Below are positions 24,174 to 32,077 of a DNA stretch of 60,249 bases, piece after piece. Each line of letters opens with the position of its first letter. Positions within the stretch are counted from its first letter, which is position 1. Below the pieces are notes generated by a model. The model saw only the letters and a program-made list of their open reading frames with translations, did no database searches and was not told the DNA's origin. Source of the stretch: Deltaproteobacteria bacterium (GTDB lineage: Bacteria; Myxococcota; SpSt-1050; JACRCP01); contig JACRCP010000392.1 of assembly GCA_016218965.1 (NCBI GenBank), positions 1-60,249 of the forward strand, written 5' to 3'. The position numbers and the translations under genes are program-made.

Positions 24174-25364
24174 TCACCCGATGAGCACCCGCGGGGCGGC
24201 GGGGTCGATGCGGGCGACTATCTCGTAGTTGATCGTGCCGATCATGGCGGCGAGCTGGTCGGCGGTGATCGCGTCGTCGCCCTGCCTTCCGAGGAGCACG
24301 ACCTCGTCGCCGGCGGCGGCGTCGGGGATGTCGGTGACATCGACCATGATGAGGTTCATGCAGACGCGGCCGGTGACAGCCGCCCTCCGGCCCCGGATCA
24401 AGACATACGCGGTGTTCGAAAACCCCCTGTCGTATCCGTTGGCGTAGCCGACCGGCAGGACGGCGATCTTCATCTTCCTCGTCGCGCGGAACGTACAACC
24501 GTAACCCACGAACGAGCCCGCCGCGACGTCCTTGACCTGAATCACTCGGGTCTTCCACGTCAGCGCGGGCCGGAGATCGATCGGCGTCCGGCCTTCCTGC
24601 GCCGCCGAGACCCGCGTCTCGCGCGACGGCCAGAGCCCGTACATGCCAATGCCCATCCTCACCATCTCGAAATACGTCTCGGGGAAAAGTATCGTTGCCG
24701 CCGAACACGACGCGTGCCTGAGCGACGGCCGTATTCCGGCCCGTTCGAGCGCGCCGATCGCCTCGTTGAACGTCCCGAGCTGTCCGAAAGCGTAGGAGTG
24801 GTCGGTCGTGTCCTCGATGTTGGCGAAATGGGTGTACGCCCCCTCGACCTCGACGGCGCCCGACGCACGAAGAACCCGGCCGGCCTCGATCGCGTCTACC
24901 GACGCCATCCCCTGCCGGTTTGTCCCGGTCTCGATCTTGATGTGCGTGACGGCTCGACGCCCGGTTCGCGTTGCGGCAGCCGCGACTCTCCGGGCCATGT
25001 CGCACGACGGCACGGTGAGCCTGAAACCGCGTTCGATCGCCTCGGGAAGGCCCTTGTCGGAGACATCGCCCATAATCAACACGGGAACGTCGATCCCCGC
25101 GTCGCGCAGGCGGGCGGCCTCGTCGAGGTCGAAGACCCCCAGCCAGTCAGCCCTCCGAAGCCCGGCGGAGGACGGGTCGGCGGCAGCCGCAAGAGCCGAG
25201 CGTGCGGTTTCGCAAAGGCCGTGTCCGTAGGCGTTCGACTTTACGACGGCCAGGAGTTTCCGATTGGACCCTATGAGGCGGCGGAACTCGCCGACGTTGT
25301 GGCGCAGGGCGGCGGCGTCGACCTCGACCCATGACAGTTTGCGATAAGGGGACTCGGAGTACAT
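24174..25364 (-). CDS. alr: Alanine racemase (396 aa)
   Basis: PLP-dependent racemase supplying D-Ala for peptidoglycan. The Schiff-base Lys is in LAVVKSNAYGHG near residue 40. The opposing catalytic Tyr is in SFVGYGCTFRA, and the PLP-phosphate-binding and dimer segments (IKIETGTNRQGM, RMGIGMYGLWP, GRVCMNLIMVDVTD) are all present. ATG 25364 is chosen, with a GAGG upstream; a GTG at 25379 is in frame. The start codon sits at the very edge of a palindromic repeat whose terminal bases are CAAGAGATG. It lies next to murA on the same strand, which fits a cell-wall role. Confidence 0.95.
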   Translation of the reverse strand: MYSESPYRKLSWVEVDAAALRHNVGEFRRLIGSNRKLLAVVKSNAYGHGLCETARSALAAAADPSSAGLRRADWLGVFDLDEAARLRDAGIDVPVLIMGDVSDKGLPEAIERGFRLTVPSCDMARRVAAAATRTGRRAVTHIKIETGTNRQGMASVDAIEAGRVLRASGAVEVEGAYTHFANIEDTTDHSYAFGQLGTFNEAIGALERAGIRPSLRHASCSAATILFPETYFEMVRMGIGMYGLWPSRETRVSAAQEGRTPIDLRPALTWKTRVIQVKDVAAGSFVGYGCTFRATRKMKIAVLPVGYANGYDRGFSNTAYVLIRGRRAAVTGRVCMNLIMVDVTDIPDAAAGDEVVLLGRQGDDAITADQLAAMIGTINYEIVARIDPAAPRVLIG

Positions 25365-25508
25365 CTCTTGAACCCTCACCCTGACCCTCTCCCGGAGGGA
25401 GAGGGAGACGAAAAAGAGCTGGTCCGGGGGGAGAGGGGACCACGGTGAGTTCTACCGTTGCCGTTGTAAATGTCCCTCTCCCGCTGGGAGAGGGTCAGGG
25501 TGAGGGTA
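25363..25508. repeat. MITE-like palindromic element, CCCTCACCCTGACC family (copy 1)
   Basis: CCCTCACCCTGACCCTCTCC at 25373-25392 is matched by its inverse, GAGAGGGTCAGGGTGAGGG, ending at 25506. Inside is AGAGGGGACCACGGTG, shared exactly with copy 2. The left end carries CATCTCTTGAA, which matches the right end of copy 2 in inverse. No transposase is present, so it is a non-autonomous or REP-type element. It fills most of the alr-murA gap (25380-25580). Confidence 0.75.
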
Positions 25509-25580
25509 CAAAGCGACGTACTTTGATTGGCAGTGCAACAGTTCGAATTGGACATATTCGTCATATGGGGGACTTCTTGT

Positions 25581-26840
25581 TCAACGCCTGACCCTTTTAA
25601 CGTCTGCTCCAAGCGCCTTGAGCTTATTCTCGAGGTGCTCGTACCCGCGGTCGAGGTGGTAGATCCGGTTGACGACCGTTTCGCCCTCGGCCGCAAGCCC
25701 CGCGAGGATGAGCGACGCGCTGGCCCGAAGGTCGGTCGCCATCACCTGCGCGCCCGACAGTTTCTTCACTCCCTTTACAAAAGCCGTGTTGACGTCGAAC
25801 TGGATGTCCGCGCCCATGCGCTGAAGCTCCTGGACGTGCATGAACCGGTTCTCGAAGATCGTCTCGCGCACCACCGATGCCCCATCCGCGGTACACATCA
25901 GCGCCATGAACTGGGCCTGCATGTCGGTCGGGAAGCCGGGGAAGGGCTGGGTCATGATGTCCACGCCCCTCGGGCGCCGTTTCATCGAGACCACCGCCTT
26001 GTTCGAACCGAACTTGACGTCGGCGCCGGCCGCAAGGAGCTTGGCGGCCACCGCGTCCACGTGCGCCGGGACGATGTTGGTCACCGCCACGCGGCCTCGC
26101 GTGATGGCGGCCGCGGTCATGAACGTCCCGGCCTCGATCCTGTCGGGGATGATGGCGTGCTCGGTCCCGTGGAGCACGTCCGCGCCATCGACCGTGATCA
26201 CGTCCGTGCCGTCTCCGTCGATCCGGGCGCCCATCGAACGGAGAAGGTCCGCGACGTCGCAGACCTCGGGCTCGCGCGCGGCGTTCTCGATCACGGTCCG
26301 CCCGTCCGCGAGCGTCGCGGCCATCATGATGTTTTCGGTGCCCGTGACCGTGACCGTGTCGAACACGATACGCGCGCCGCGGAGCCGCCGCGCCCTGGCC
26401 CGGACGTACCCGTGTTCGATGGCCATCTCGGCGCCCATCGCCTCGAGCGCCTTGAGGTGGAGGTTGATGGGACGTGCGCCAATTGCGCACCCGCCCGGTA
26501 GTGAAACGTCTGCCTCGCCGAATCGGGCTACCAGCGGCCCCAGAACGAGGCTCGACGCGCGCATCTTTCGCACGAGATCGTAGGGGGCGTCGGGGCGGTT
26601 GAGGCCCGACGGGTCTATTGTTACCGTCCGCCCGTCGCGGCTCCGCGCGGCCTTTGCCCCCATGTGCTTCATCAAGAGGATCGTCGAGTCGACGTCTTTT
26701 ACCGAGGGCATGTTGCGAAGCGTCACCGGGTCTCTGGTGAGGCAGGCGGAAGCGATCGCCGGGAGCGCAGCGTTCTTGGCCCCCGACACGCGGACTTCCC
26801 CCGCCAGCCTGCATCCCCCGCGGATGACCAGCCTGTCCAT
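25581..26840 (-). CDS. murA: UDP-N-acetylglucosamine 1-carboxyvinyltransferase (419 aa)
   Basis: First committed enzyme of peptidoglycan synthesis, transferring enolpyruvate from PEP to UDP-GlcNAc. Key residues are the Lys in [10 protein letters not shown] and the fosfomycin-target Cys in [16 protein letters not shown]. Further family blocks are [34 protein letters not shown] and [11 protein letters not shown]. Length is standard. A weak GAAGG precedes the ATG. It reads toward alr, with the repeat element between them. Confidence 0.97.
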   Translation of the reverse strand: MDRLVIRGGCRLAGEVRVSGAKNAALPAIASACLTRDPVTLRNMPSVKDVDSTILLMKHMGAKAARSRDGRTVTIDPSGLNRPDAPYDLVRKMRASSLVLGPLVARFGEADVSLPGGCAIGARPINLHLKALEAMGAEMAIEHGYVRARARRLRGARIVFDTVTVTGTENIMMAATLADGRTVIENAAREPEVCDVADLLRSMGARIDGDGTDVITVDGADVLHGTEHAIIPDRIEAGTFMTAAAITRGRVAVTNIVPAHVDAVAAKLLAAGADVKFGSNKAVVSMKRRPRGVDIMTQPFPGFPTDMQAQFMALMCTADGASVVRETIFENRFMHVQELQRMGADIQFDVNTAFVKGVKKLSGAQVMATDLRASASLILAGLAAEGETVVNRIYHLDRGYEHLENKLKALGADVKRVRR

Positions 26841-26950
26841 CGAGGCCTTCTATATCACGCAACGACAAAAAACGCTTGAAACTTTCGTGGAGTTCGGTGC
26901 ATCATTGGTAAGCAAGTTCGAACCGTGCCCCGAAGGAGGTGATTACAGTG

Positions 26951-27025
26951 ATGCGTCGTTTCATGATCCATCGCGTCGTGCACTGCAAAGAAGGGTGTAC
27001 GCGACCGTCCCGGGCAGGACGCTAA
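26951..27025 (+). CDS. Small ORF (24 aa) with strong Shine-Dalgarno
   Basis: A perfect AAGGAGGTGA (26933-26942) precedes GTG 26948 and ATG 26951. From the ATG the frame encodes 24 residues (begins MRRFMIHRVVHCKEG, ends RPSRAGR) with two Cys and several Arg/His. It is followed within 50 bases by a near-perfect terminator. It runs divergently from murA in its own transcription unit. I do not recognise it. It may be a functional small protein, a leader peptide or part of a small regulatory RNA. Coding status is inferred only from the ribosome-binding site and the terminator. Confidence 0.5.
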   Translation: MRRFMIHRVVHCKEGCTRPSRAGR

Positions 27026-27071
27026 AAGGCCCCGGGCGGGCAAATCGTCCGTAACAAAAGTTTTTGAGTAT

Positions 27072-27111
27072 CCGCGGCCCGGATCGGAAGTCCGGGCCGC
27101 GGGGCTTTTTG
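27072..27111 (+). terminator. Rho-independent terminator after the small ORF
   Basis: The 12-bp stem CCGCGGCCCGGA / TCCGGGCCGCGG (27072-27083 and 27091-27102) has a 7-base loop and is followed by GGCTTTTT. It ends the short transcript carrying the 24-codon ORF. Confidence 0.85.
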
Positions 27112-27119
27112 TCGGGGGA

Positions 27120-28232
27120 TCACCCGGCGAGAAGTCGGGCAGGCGCGGCGAAGGAGTGGACCACGGTGATCGGTCCGGCCGACTCCAATTTGAATCCCCC
27201 GGATGCCGAACGCACGGCGTCGATGCCGACGAGGTCCCCCTGGCCGAGGGCTTCAAGTGCGCGCCGGTCTTCAAGTCTTCTGGACCTGATTGCGATGTTC
27301 TCGATGCCCCTCGCCCCGCAGACGGCCGCCTGACAGCCCCATTTGAGTTTCTTGAACGGCTCGGCGATTCGGAAGAGGTCCTGGCGCGCGGCGGGCGGCG
27401 CGTTCGAGAGCACCGCCCAGTGGAACTTCTGCCGGCGGTGGCGGGCGGTCACGACCCGTTGCAGGGCCGCGGGGACCGGAACGGCGATATCAAAAGCGTG
27501 GGGCGCGGGGCAGGGGGCAACGACTTGCGATCCAAAAGAACTCCAAAGCGCTGCCGCCACGTCGGCGCCTCGCGTTGAGTCCGGCTCCAACACAACCACG
27601 GCGCCCGACCCGCACGCCGAGGAAAGCGCTCTCTTCAGAACCGCCATCCGGCTTTCCTCTTCGTAGATCTCCGAGAGCGCGTTGCACAGGAAGACGACGT
27701 CGGCGGACGGGATGGACGCGGTGGACATGTCGGCCTGGAGCGTCGTGATCGAAACGCGGCCTTCGTAGCGCCCGGCGATCGTTGCGGCCGTTTTCAGGAG
27801 GCTCGGAGACCGATCGATCAGGATCGCGTCGACCCGCCGGTTGTCGCCGGCGGCGCGAAGAGCTTCGACAACGGCCCATGTCGCCGTTCCGGGTCCGGCG
27901 CCGGCATCGACGACCGAAAGTCTCTTCCCGGACGTGAAAGCGCCGAGCGCCAGGAGTTCGGACACGACGAGATACGGCTTGAGGAAGTGCTCGGGCAGGA
28001 AGTACAGCGCGTACGCCAGCGCCGCGTTCTCGCCGTCAATTGCGCGCGGCTCCCCGCGCCCGTAAGCCGCGCTCAGCCTTTCGACCTCGCGCATGACCTG
28101 CGCGGGCGAGAGCCCCGAGCGCACAAAAAGCGATTCGAGGGCGTCGGCGAGCGGAAAGTTCACACCCGACCCAATACCCCGCGCCGGCCCGCCGGTCAAA
28201 CTTCCGAGGGCGCCCCGCCGTTCGGAGCACAT
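27120..28232 (-). CDS. Rsm22-type small-subunit ribosomal RNA methyltransferase-like protein (370 aa)
   Basis: SAM-dependent methyltransferase of the mitochondrial Rsm22-like family. Visible features are an N-terminal helical LSAAYGRGEPRAIDGENAALAYALYFLPEHF region, here cited as LSAAYGRG and AYALYFLPEHF. The SAM motif is VVDAGAGPGTATWA, followed by VDAILIDRS (acidic loop). DVVFLCNALSEIYEE and a C-terminal FKKLKWGCQAAVCG Cys pair complete the match. I start it at ATG 28232. The frame runs 49 codons further upstream, but that stretch is the palindromic repeat. A GAGGGT from the repeat edge lies ~8 bases before this ATG. Confidence 0.78.
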   Translation of the reverse strand: MCSERRGALGSLTGGPARGIGSGVNFPLADALESLFVRSGLSPAQVMREVERLSAAYGRGEPRAIDGENAALAYALYFLPEHFLKPYLVVSELLALGAFTSGKRLSVVDAGAGPGTATWAVVEALRAAGDNRRVDAILIDRSPSLLKTAATIAGRYEGRVSITTLQADMSTASIPSADVVFLCNALSEIYEEESRMAVLKRALSSACGSGAVVVLEPDSTRGADVAAALWSSFGSQVVAPCPAPHAFDIAVPVPAALQRVVTARHRRQKFHWAVLSNAPPAARQDLFRIAEPFKKLKWGCQAAVCGARGIENIAIRSRRLEDRRALEALGQGDLVGIDAVRSASGGFKLESAGPITVVHSFAAPARLLAG

Positions 28233-28240
28233 CGTTTCTA

Positions 28241-28413
28241 CCCTCACCCTGACCCTCTCCCGGGGGGAGAGGGAACCCAAACTGAGATCTGCCGTTGACG
28301 TGGTGTCTTCCCCTATCCCACTGAGAGAGGGGACCACGGTGGGATTCGCCTTTTGCCATCGTGTCGTTCCCTCTCCCACTGGGAGAGGGTCAGGGTGAGG
28401 GTTTCAAGAGATG
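28241..28413. repeat. MITE-like palindromic element, CCCTCACCCTGACC family (copy 2)
   Basis: CCCTCACCCTGACCCTCTCC (from 28241) and its inverse, GAGAGGGTCAGGGTGAGGG (to 28401), frame an inner AGAGGGGACCACGGTG block shared with copy 1. The right edge continues TTTCAAGAGATG, as in the alr upstream copy. It fills most of the gap between the Rsm22-type and the following methyltransferase genes (28233-28557). The rest of that gap has no feature I can support. Confidence 0.75.
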
Positions 28414-28557
28414 CGCTCCCGATGATACTGCGCCTGTGTCGAGTTGAGGATAGGGCGTCCCGCGGCATCGGCGAAGAGGGTGCGGTGTGGCAAGTTCTCA
28501 CGCTTCGGCGCGACTTCGTGTATTGTAGCGGCCTCGGTTGTGGGGAGGAGGTGCGAC

Positions 28558-29106
28558 GTGGAGCATGTTTGTCCTTGGTGGATGACCTACCTGTTCGACA
28601 ATCCGATCCGCCGGTTGATTCATGACCCACGCCGGATGATGGAAAAGTTCGTGAGGCCGGGGATGCGCGTGGCCGACATCGGTTGTGGCATGGGGTGTTT
28701 CACCGTGGCGCTCGCCGAGCTTGCCGGCCCGCCGGGACAGGTGCAGGCGGTCGATCTTCAGGAGCAGCAGCTTCGAGCGGTCGGGCGCAGGTGCCGCAGG
28801 GGCGGCGTGAGCGATCGCGTGAAGCTGGTGCGGGCGGGCGAAGATCGTCTCGGACTTGAGGGCCCTTTGGATTTCGTGCTGGCGTTCTGGATGGTCCACG
28901 AGGTGCCGGATCAGGGTCGGTTCTTCGGCGAGATCCTGTCGGCCCTTGGGTCCGGCGGCCGGCTGCTCGTAGCCGAGCCGAAGTTCCACGTCACGCGTCG
29001 CGACACCGAGGTCGAGCTGTCTCTTGCCCGCAGCCGAGGGATCGAAGGGCGGATGACGGAGGGCGCCGTGCGTCTGAGCTGGTCTTTCGTGGTCGAAAAA
29101 AAATGA
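28558..29106 (+). CDS. Class I SAM-dependent methyltransferase (182 aa)
   Basis: GTG 28558 is chosen because GGGGAGGAGG lies 5-14 bases upstream. The protein opens HVCPWWMTYLFDNPIRR, typical of a small methyltransferase family with a Trp-rich N-terminus. The SAM-binding glycine motif is VADIGCGMGCFTVALA, followed by VQAVDLQEQQL with the acidic residue. Motif IV is DFVLAFWMVHEVPD. The substrate is unknown. The ending LSWSFVVEKK is typical of the group. No operon partner is evident; a repeat follows. Confidence 0.85.
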   Translation: MEHVCPWWMTYLFDNPIRRLIHDPRRMMEKFVRPGMRVADIGCGMGCFTVALAELAGPPGQVQAVDLQEQQLRAVGRRCRRGGVSDRVKLVRAGEDRLGLEGPLDFVLAFWMVHEVPDQGRFFGEILSALGSGGRLLVAEPKFHVTRRDTEVELSLARSRGIEGRMTEGAVRLSWSFVVEKK

Positions 29107-29127
29107 GCGAACCGGAACAAACCTCTT

Positions 29128-29208
29128 CTCACGCAAAGACGCAAAGACGCAAAGCCGGCGGCGTGGAATTCCGGGGGACTCTTTGCGGCCTTTGCGCCTT
29201 TGCGTGAG
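29128..29208. repeat. CAAAG/CTTTG inverted repeat
   Basis: CTCACGCAAAGACGCAAAG (29128-29146, with a third unit to 29154) is inversely matched by CTTTGCGCCTTTGCGTGAG (29190-29208). This forms an ~80-base palindrome in the methyltransferase-MATE gap. The right arm includes the TTG that opens the MATE reading frame. Confidence 0.75.
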
Positions 29209-30567
29209 ACGACGCGTTTTTTTTCGGGAGACAGCCTGCGGGATCCTCTGAACATCAGGACGCTCGCCGCGCAGAGCTGGTCAATCGGCTGGCCCATGAT
29301 GGTCATCATGCTCTTCGAGTTTGTGATGAGCATGGCCGACGTGTGGGTGGCGGGGAGGATCGGCAAAGAAGTTCAGGCCGCGTACGGGCTCGTGCTCCAG
29401 ATGTACTTTGTCGCGATCATCGTCGCGAACGCCCTCACGGTCGGCTCCGTTTCCGTGATCTCGAAGCTCAACGCCGCCGGCGAGGACCGGCGCTGCCGGG
29501 ACGCCGTCCATACGGTGATGTTGTCCGCCGCGGCGGCTGGAGTGTCCTTCGGGTTGGCGGGCGTCGTGGCGGGCCCGCCAATCGTCCGAGCGCTCGCGGT
29601 CCCCGCCGAAGTCAAGGAATACGCGGCGCCTCTTCTGGCGGTGTACGCCGCGGGTTTCATATTCCACTACGTTCATTTCTCCAACCAGGGCACTTTGCGG
29701 TCGAGCGGCCGGGTGCGCACGGCGCTCCGGATCCAGACCGTGGTCGTGCTCGTCAAGCTGCCGCTGACGTATCTGCTGGCATTCCATACCCCGCTCGGGC
29801 ATCTCGGTCTGGCGGTATCCACTGTGGCTGCCATTTCGATCGGGACGGCGCTTTCGTCTTTGGCGATCAGGCCGCTTCGGACTGGCGGGGCCTATTCACC
29901 CGCTGTAGTACGCGAGGTCGCCTCAGTCGGATGGCCTGCCGGGCTCATGCAGCTTTTCTGGCAGCTCGGTTTCACGACGCTTTTTCTCGTGGTGGGGAGT
30001 CTGCCCGAAAACAAGGTCGAGACGCTTGCGGCGTTCTCGAACGGGCTTCGGATCGAATCGGCCGTTTTTCTCCCCGCGTTCGCGTGCAACATGGCCAACG
30101 CCGTGATCGTCGGGAACCAACTCGGGCGCGGCGGAAGGACCGGGGCGTTCAGGGGCGGGTTGACCACCGCGGTGCTGGGCGTGGCGATAGTCGGAGTGCT
30201 CACCGGTGTGGTGATCTCCGCCGCCCCGCTGATAGCCAGCCTCTTGAGCCCCGACGCGATCGTGAGACACGAGACCGTGCGGTACCTGTACGTGGCGATG
30301 ATCGCCGAGCCGATCATGGCGTGGGGCGTGATCCTCGCCGGCGGCCTGAACGGGGCCGGCGACACGCGCGCCGTGATGCTGTCGGTGACGTTTGCCATGT
30401 GGGTTATCAGGCTCCCCCTCGCGTGGTTCCTCGGCATAAGGCTCGGCCTCGGCGCCGCCGCGATCTACTGGGTGATGAACCTTTCGGTCGCCATCCAGTC
30501 GGCGCTCATCACGTGGAGATATCTGGGAAGGAAGTGGATTCGAGCGGCGTTCCCTTGCGGGAGCTAA
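29200..30567 (+). CDS. MATE-family multidrug/metabolite exporter (455 aa)
   Basis: Twelve hydrophobic segments in two homologous halves, with MATE-family segments SWSIGWPMMVIMLFEFVMSM (helix 1) and GWPAGLMQLFWQLGF (helix 7). It exchanges Na+ or H+ for organic cations or metabolites in the inner membrane. The start is uncertain. The only in-frame start-like codon before helix 1 is TTG 29200, within the repeat arm, so the first ~8 residues may be repeat-encoded. There is no clear ribosome-binding site. Substrate is unknown. The next gene has its own promoter. Confidence 0.88.
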   Translation: MRETTRFFSGDSLRDPLNIRTLAAQSWSIGWPMMVIMLFEFVMSMADVWVAGRIGKEVQAAYGLVLQMYFVAIIVANALTVGSVSVISKLNAAGEDRRCRDAVHTVMLSAAAAGVSFGLAGVVAGPPIVRALAVPAEVKEYAAPLLAVYAAGFIFHYVHFSNQGTLRSSGRVRTALRIQTVVVLVKLPLTYLLAFHTPLGHLGLAVSTVAAISIGTALSSLAIRPLRTGGAYSPAVVREVASVGWPAGLMQLFWQLGFTTLFLVVGSLPENKVETLAAFSNGLRIESAVFLPAFACNMANAVIVGNQLGRGGRTGAFRGGLTTAVLGVAIVGVLTGVVISAAPLIASLLSPDAIVRHETVRYLYVAMIAEPIMAWGVILAGGLNGAGDTRAVMLSVTFAMWVIRLPLAWFLGIRLGLGAAAIYWVMNLSVAIQSALITWRYLGRKWIRAAFPCGS

Positions 30568-30623
30568 TGAGGATTTCGGATTTCGAACACCGTCAAACAG
30601 AACCTGCGGCGGGTCGGTCGGGT

Positions 30624-30652
30624 TTGACACTGTGACGGCCGTCATGTATACG
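30624..30652 (+). promoter_or_regulatory. Sigma-70-type promoter of the discoidin-type lipoprotein gene
   Basis: TTGACA (30624-30629), 17-base spacer, TATACG (30647-30652). The expected start site leaves a leader of ~60 bases before ATG 30722. Confidence 0.65.
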
Positions 30653-30721
30653 CGCGGCGCATGGTGGTACGGAAGGGCCGGTCACGACTTTGCAACAATG
30701 GGTCGGAAAAGGAGGAGTCTC

Positions 30722-31963
30722 ATGAAAACGGTGTATGTGATCGCGATTGCCGTGTCGCTGGCGGCGGTGCCGGTGCTTTGGGGATGTGACGAGATCGAGG
30801 ACATGCTCAGTGACGGCGGCGGCAGCCGGACGGGCGATGTCGGCGGGGGCGAGGACGCTGGCGGCGAGACGCCCGATTCCGGTGGTACGGTCGACGCCGG
30901 CGGCACGGAAGACACCGGCGGGACGGAAGACACCGGGACGGCGGAAGATGTGGGTGGAGAAAGCGACGCCGGCGGGTCGACGCTCCCTTACATCGACAGC
31001 CTCGACCCGTGGAACGGTGCGGCGAACGCCGCCGTCGATCTCACAATAACGGGCGCGAACTTCGCCGAGGGCGCGGCGGTCTATTTCGGGGACGACGCGC
31101 TCGCGGGCGCTCAGATCGATAGTGCGACCTCGATCAGCGTGACGATACCCGCCGCGCTCACGGCCAACCCGGGGCAATATCCGGTTCACGTCGAGAACGT
31201 GCCGGGGAGCTTCATGACGGCGAGCAACTCGGTGTACTTCACGGTCGACCAGGCGGCCGGCGGGCCGGTTGTCGTCGACTACAGCCCGGACAACGGGATC
31301 GAGGGCGACACCATCCTCGTCATTGGCGACGATCTTTCGGGCGAGGAGCTGACGATCACGGACCCCGATGGCACCGAGGTCAAATCGAGCACTTTTGACA
31401 CGATAAGCGTCTGGGGCGGCTCCAAGGAAACCGCGGAGTTCAAGGTGCCCGCGGGCTGGAGCACGGGCGCGATCAAGGTCCGGAACTCTAAGGGCGCGTT
31501 TACAGGAAAGATGTTCAATGTCGGCAAAAACCTGACGGTCGCCCCCGGCTCCGCGGCCACGGCGTCGTCCGAATACAGCTCGACCTGGCCGGTCGCCAAG
31601 GGCGCCGACAACAAGCTCGAGACCTCGTGGTTCTCGAAAAACGGTGACTGCGCGACCAGCACGTCGTGCACTTCGGTGCCGTGGTTCCTGGTCACCTTCG
31701 CCGCCGATCACGACGTCGGCCGGATCGCGATGCGCGGGAACCGCGAGTACCTTGACGGCTATGACTTCATCAGGGGGAAGTTCGAGATCCTCGACTCTTC
31801 GGACAATGCGGTGTGGGGCCAGAGCCACGCGTTCCCCGCGCCGGACCGCGACCTGGACATCAAAGTAAACCCGGCGGTCGCCGGCCGCAAGGTCAAGTTC
31901 ACGAGCCTCGAAGACGAAAGCATAGAGCCGGGGTTTGCCGAGCTTGAGGTCTTCGAGCCGTAG
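30722..31963 (+). CDS. Lipoprotein with IPT/TIG-like repeats and F5/8-type C (discoidin-like) domain (413 aa)
   Basis: AGGAGGAG lies just upstream of ATG 30722. The signal peptide ends in the lipobox PVLWGC. An ~60-residue Gly/Asp/Thr linker follows. Two IPT/TIG-like immunoglobulin domains come next (IDSLDPWNGAANAAVDLTI, VDYSPDNGIEGDTILVIG). The C-terminal ~140 residues resemble a discoidin/F5-8C carbohydrate-binding fold (ATASSEYSSTWPVAKGADNK). No catalytic domain is seen, so an adhesive or sugar-binding surface role is likely. It is monocistronic, with its own promoter and terminator. Confidence 0.8.
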   Translation: MKTVYVIAIAVSLAAVPVLWGCDEIEDMLSDGGGSRTGDVGGGEDAGGETPDSGGTVDAGGTEDTGGTEDTGTAEDVGGESDAGGSTLPYIDSLDPWNGAANAAVDLTITGANFAEGAAVYFGDDALAGAQIDSATSISVTIPAALTANPGQYPVHVENVPGSFMTASNSVYFTVDQAAGGPVVVDYSPDNGIEGDTILVIGDDLSGEELTITDPDGTEVKSSTFDTISVWGGSKETAEFKVPAGWSTGAIKVRNSKGAFTGKMFNVGKNLTVAPGSAATASSEYSSTWPVAKGADNKLETSWFSKNGDCATSTSCTSVPWFLVTFAADHDVGRIAMRGNREYLDGYDFIRGKFEILDSSDNAVWGQSHAFPAPDRDLDIKVNPAVAGRKVKFTSLEDESIEPGFAELEVFEP

Positions 31964-31988
31964 GCGTCTTGCCATCCTGTCCTTTCGC

Positions 31989-32020
31989 GGGGCGGTCCTC
32001 TCACCGGGCCGCCCCTTTTT
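31989..32020 (+). terminator. Rho-independent terminator after the discoidin-type lipoprotein gene
   Basis: GGGGCGG (31989-31995) pairs with CCGCCCC (32009-32015), followed directly by TTTTT. Confidence 0.8.
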
Positions 32021-32024
32021 GTGT

Positions 32025-32052
32025 TTGTCAAACACAGGTCAGCCTATATAAT
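32025..32052 (+). promoter_or_regulatory. Promoter of aspS
   Basis: TTGTCA (32025-32030), 16-base spacer, perfect TATAAT (32047-32052). The leader is ~20 bases before GTG 32078. Confidence 0.75.
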
Positions 32053-32077
32053 CGCGTCGAATCGGAAGGAGGCGACC

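Noticed and set aside
28233..28379. N-terminal extension of the Rsm22-type methyltransferase from 28379
   Set aside because: These 49 codons are the palindromic repeat element and match nothing in the methyltransferase family.
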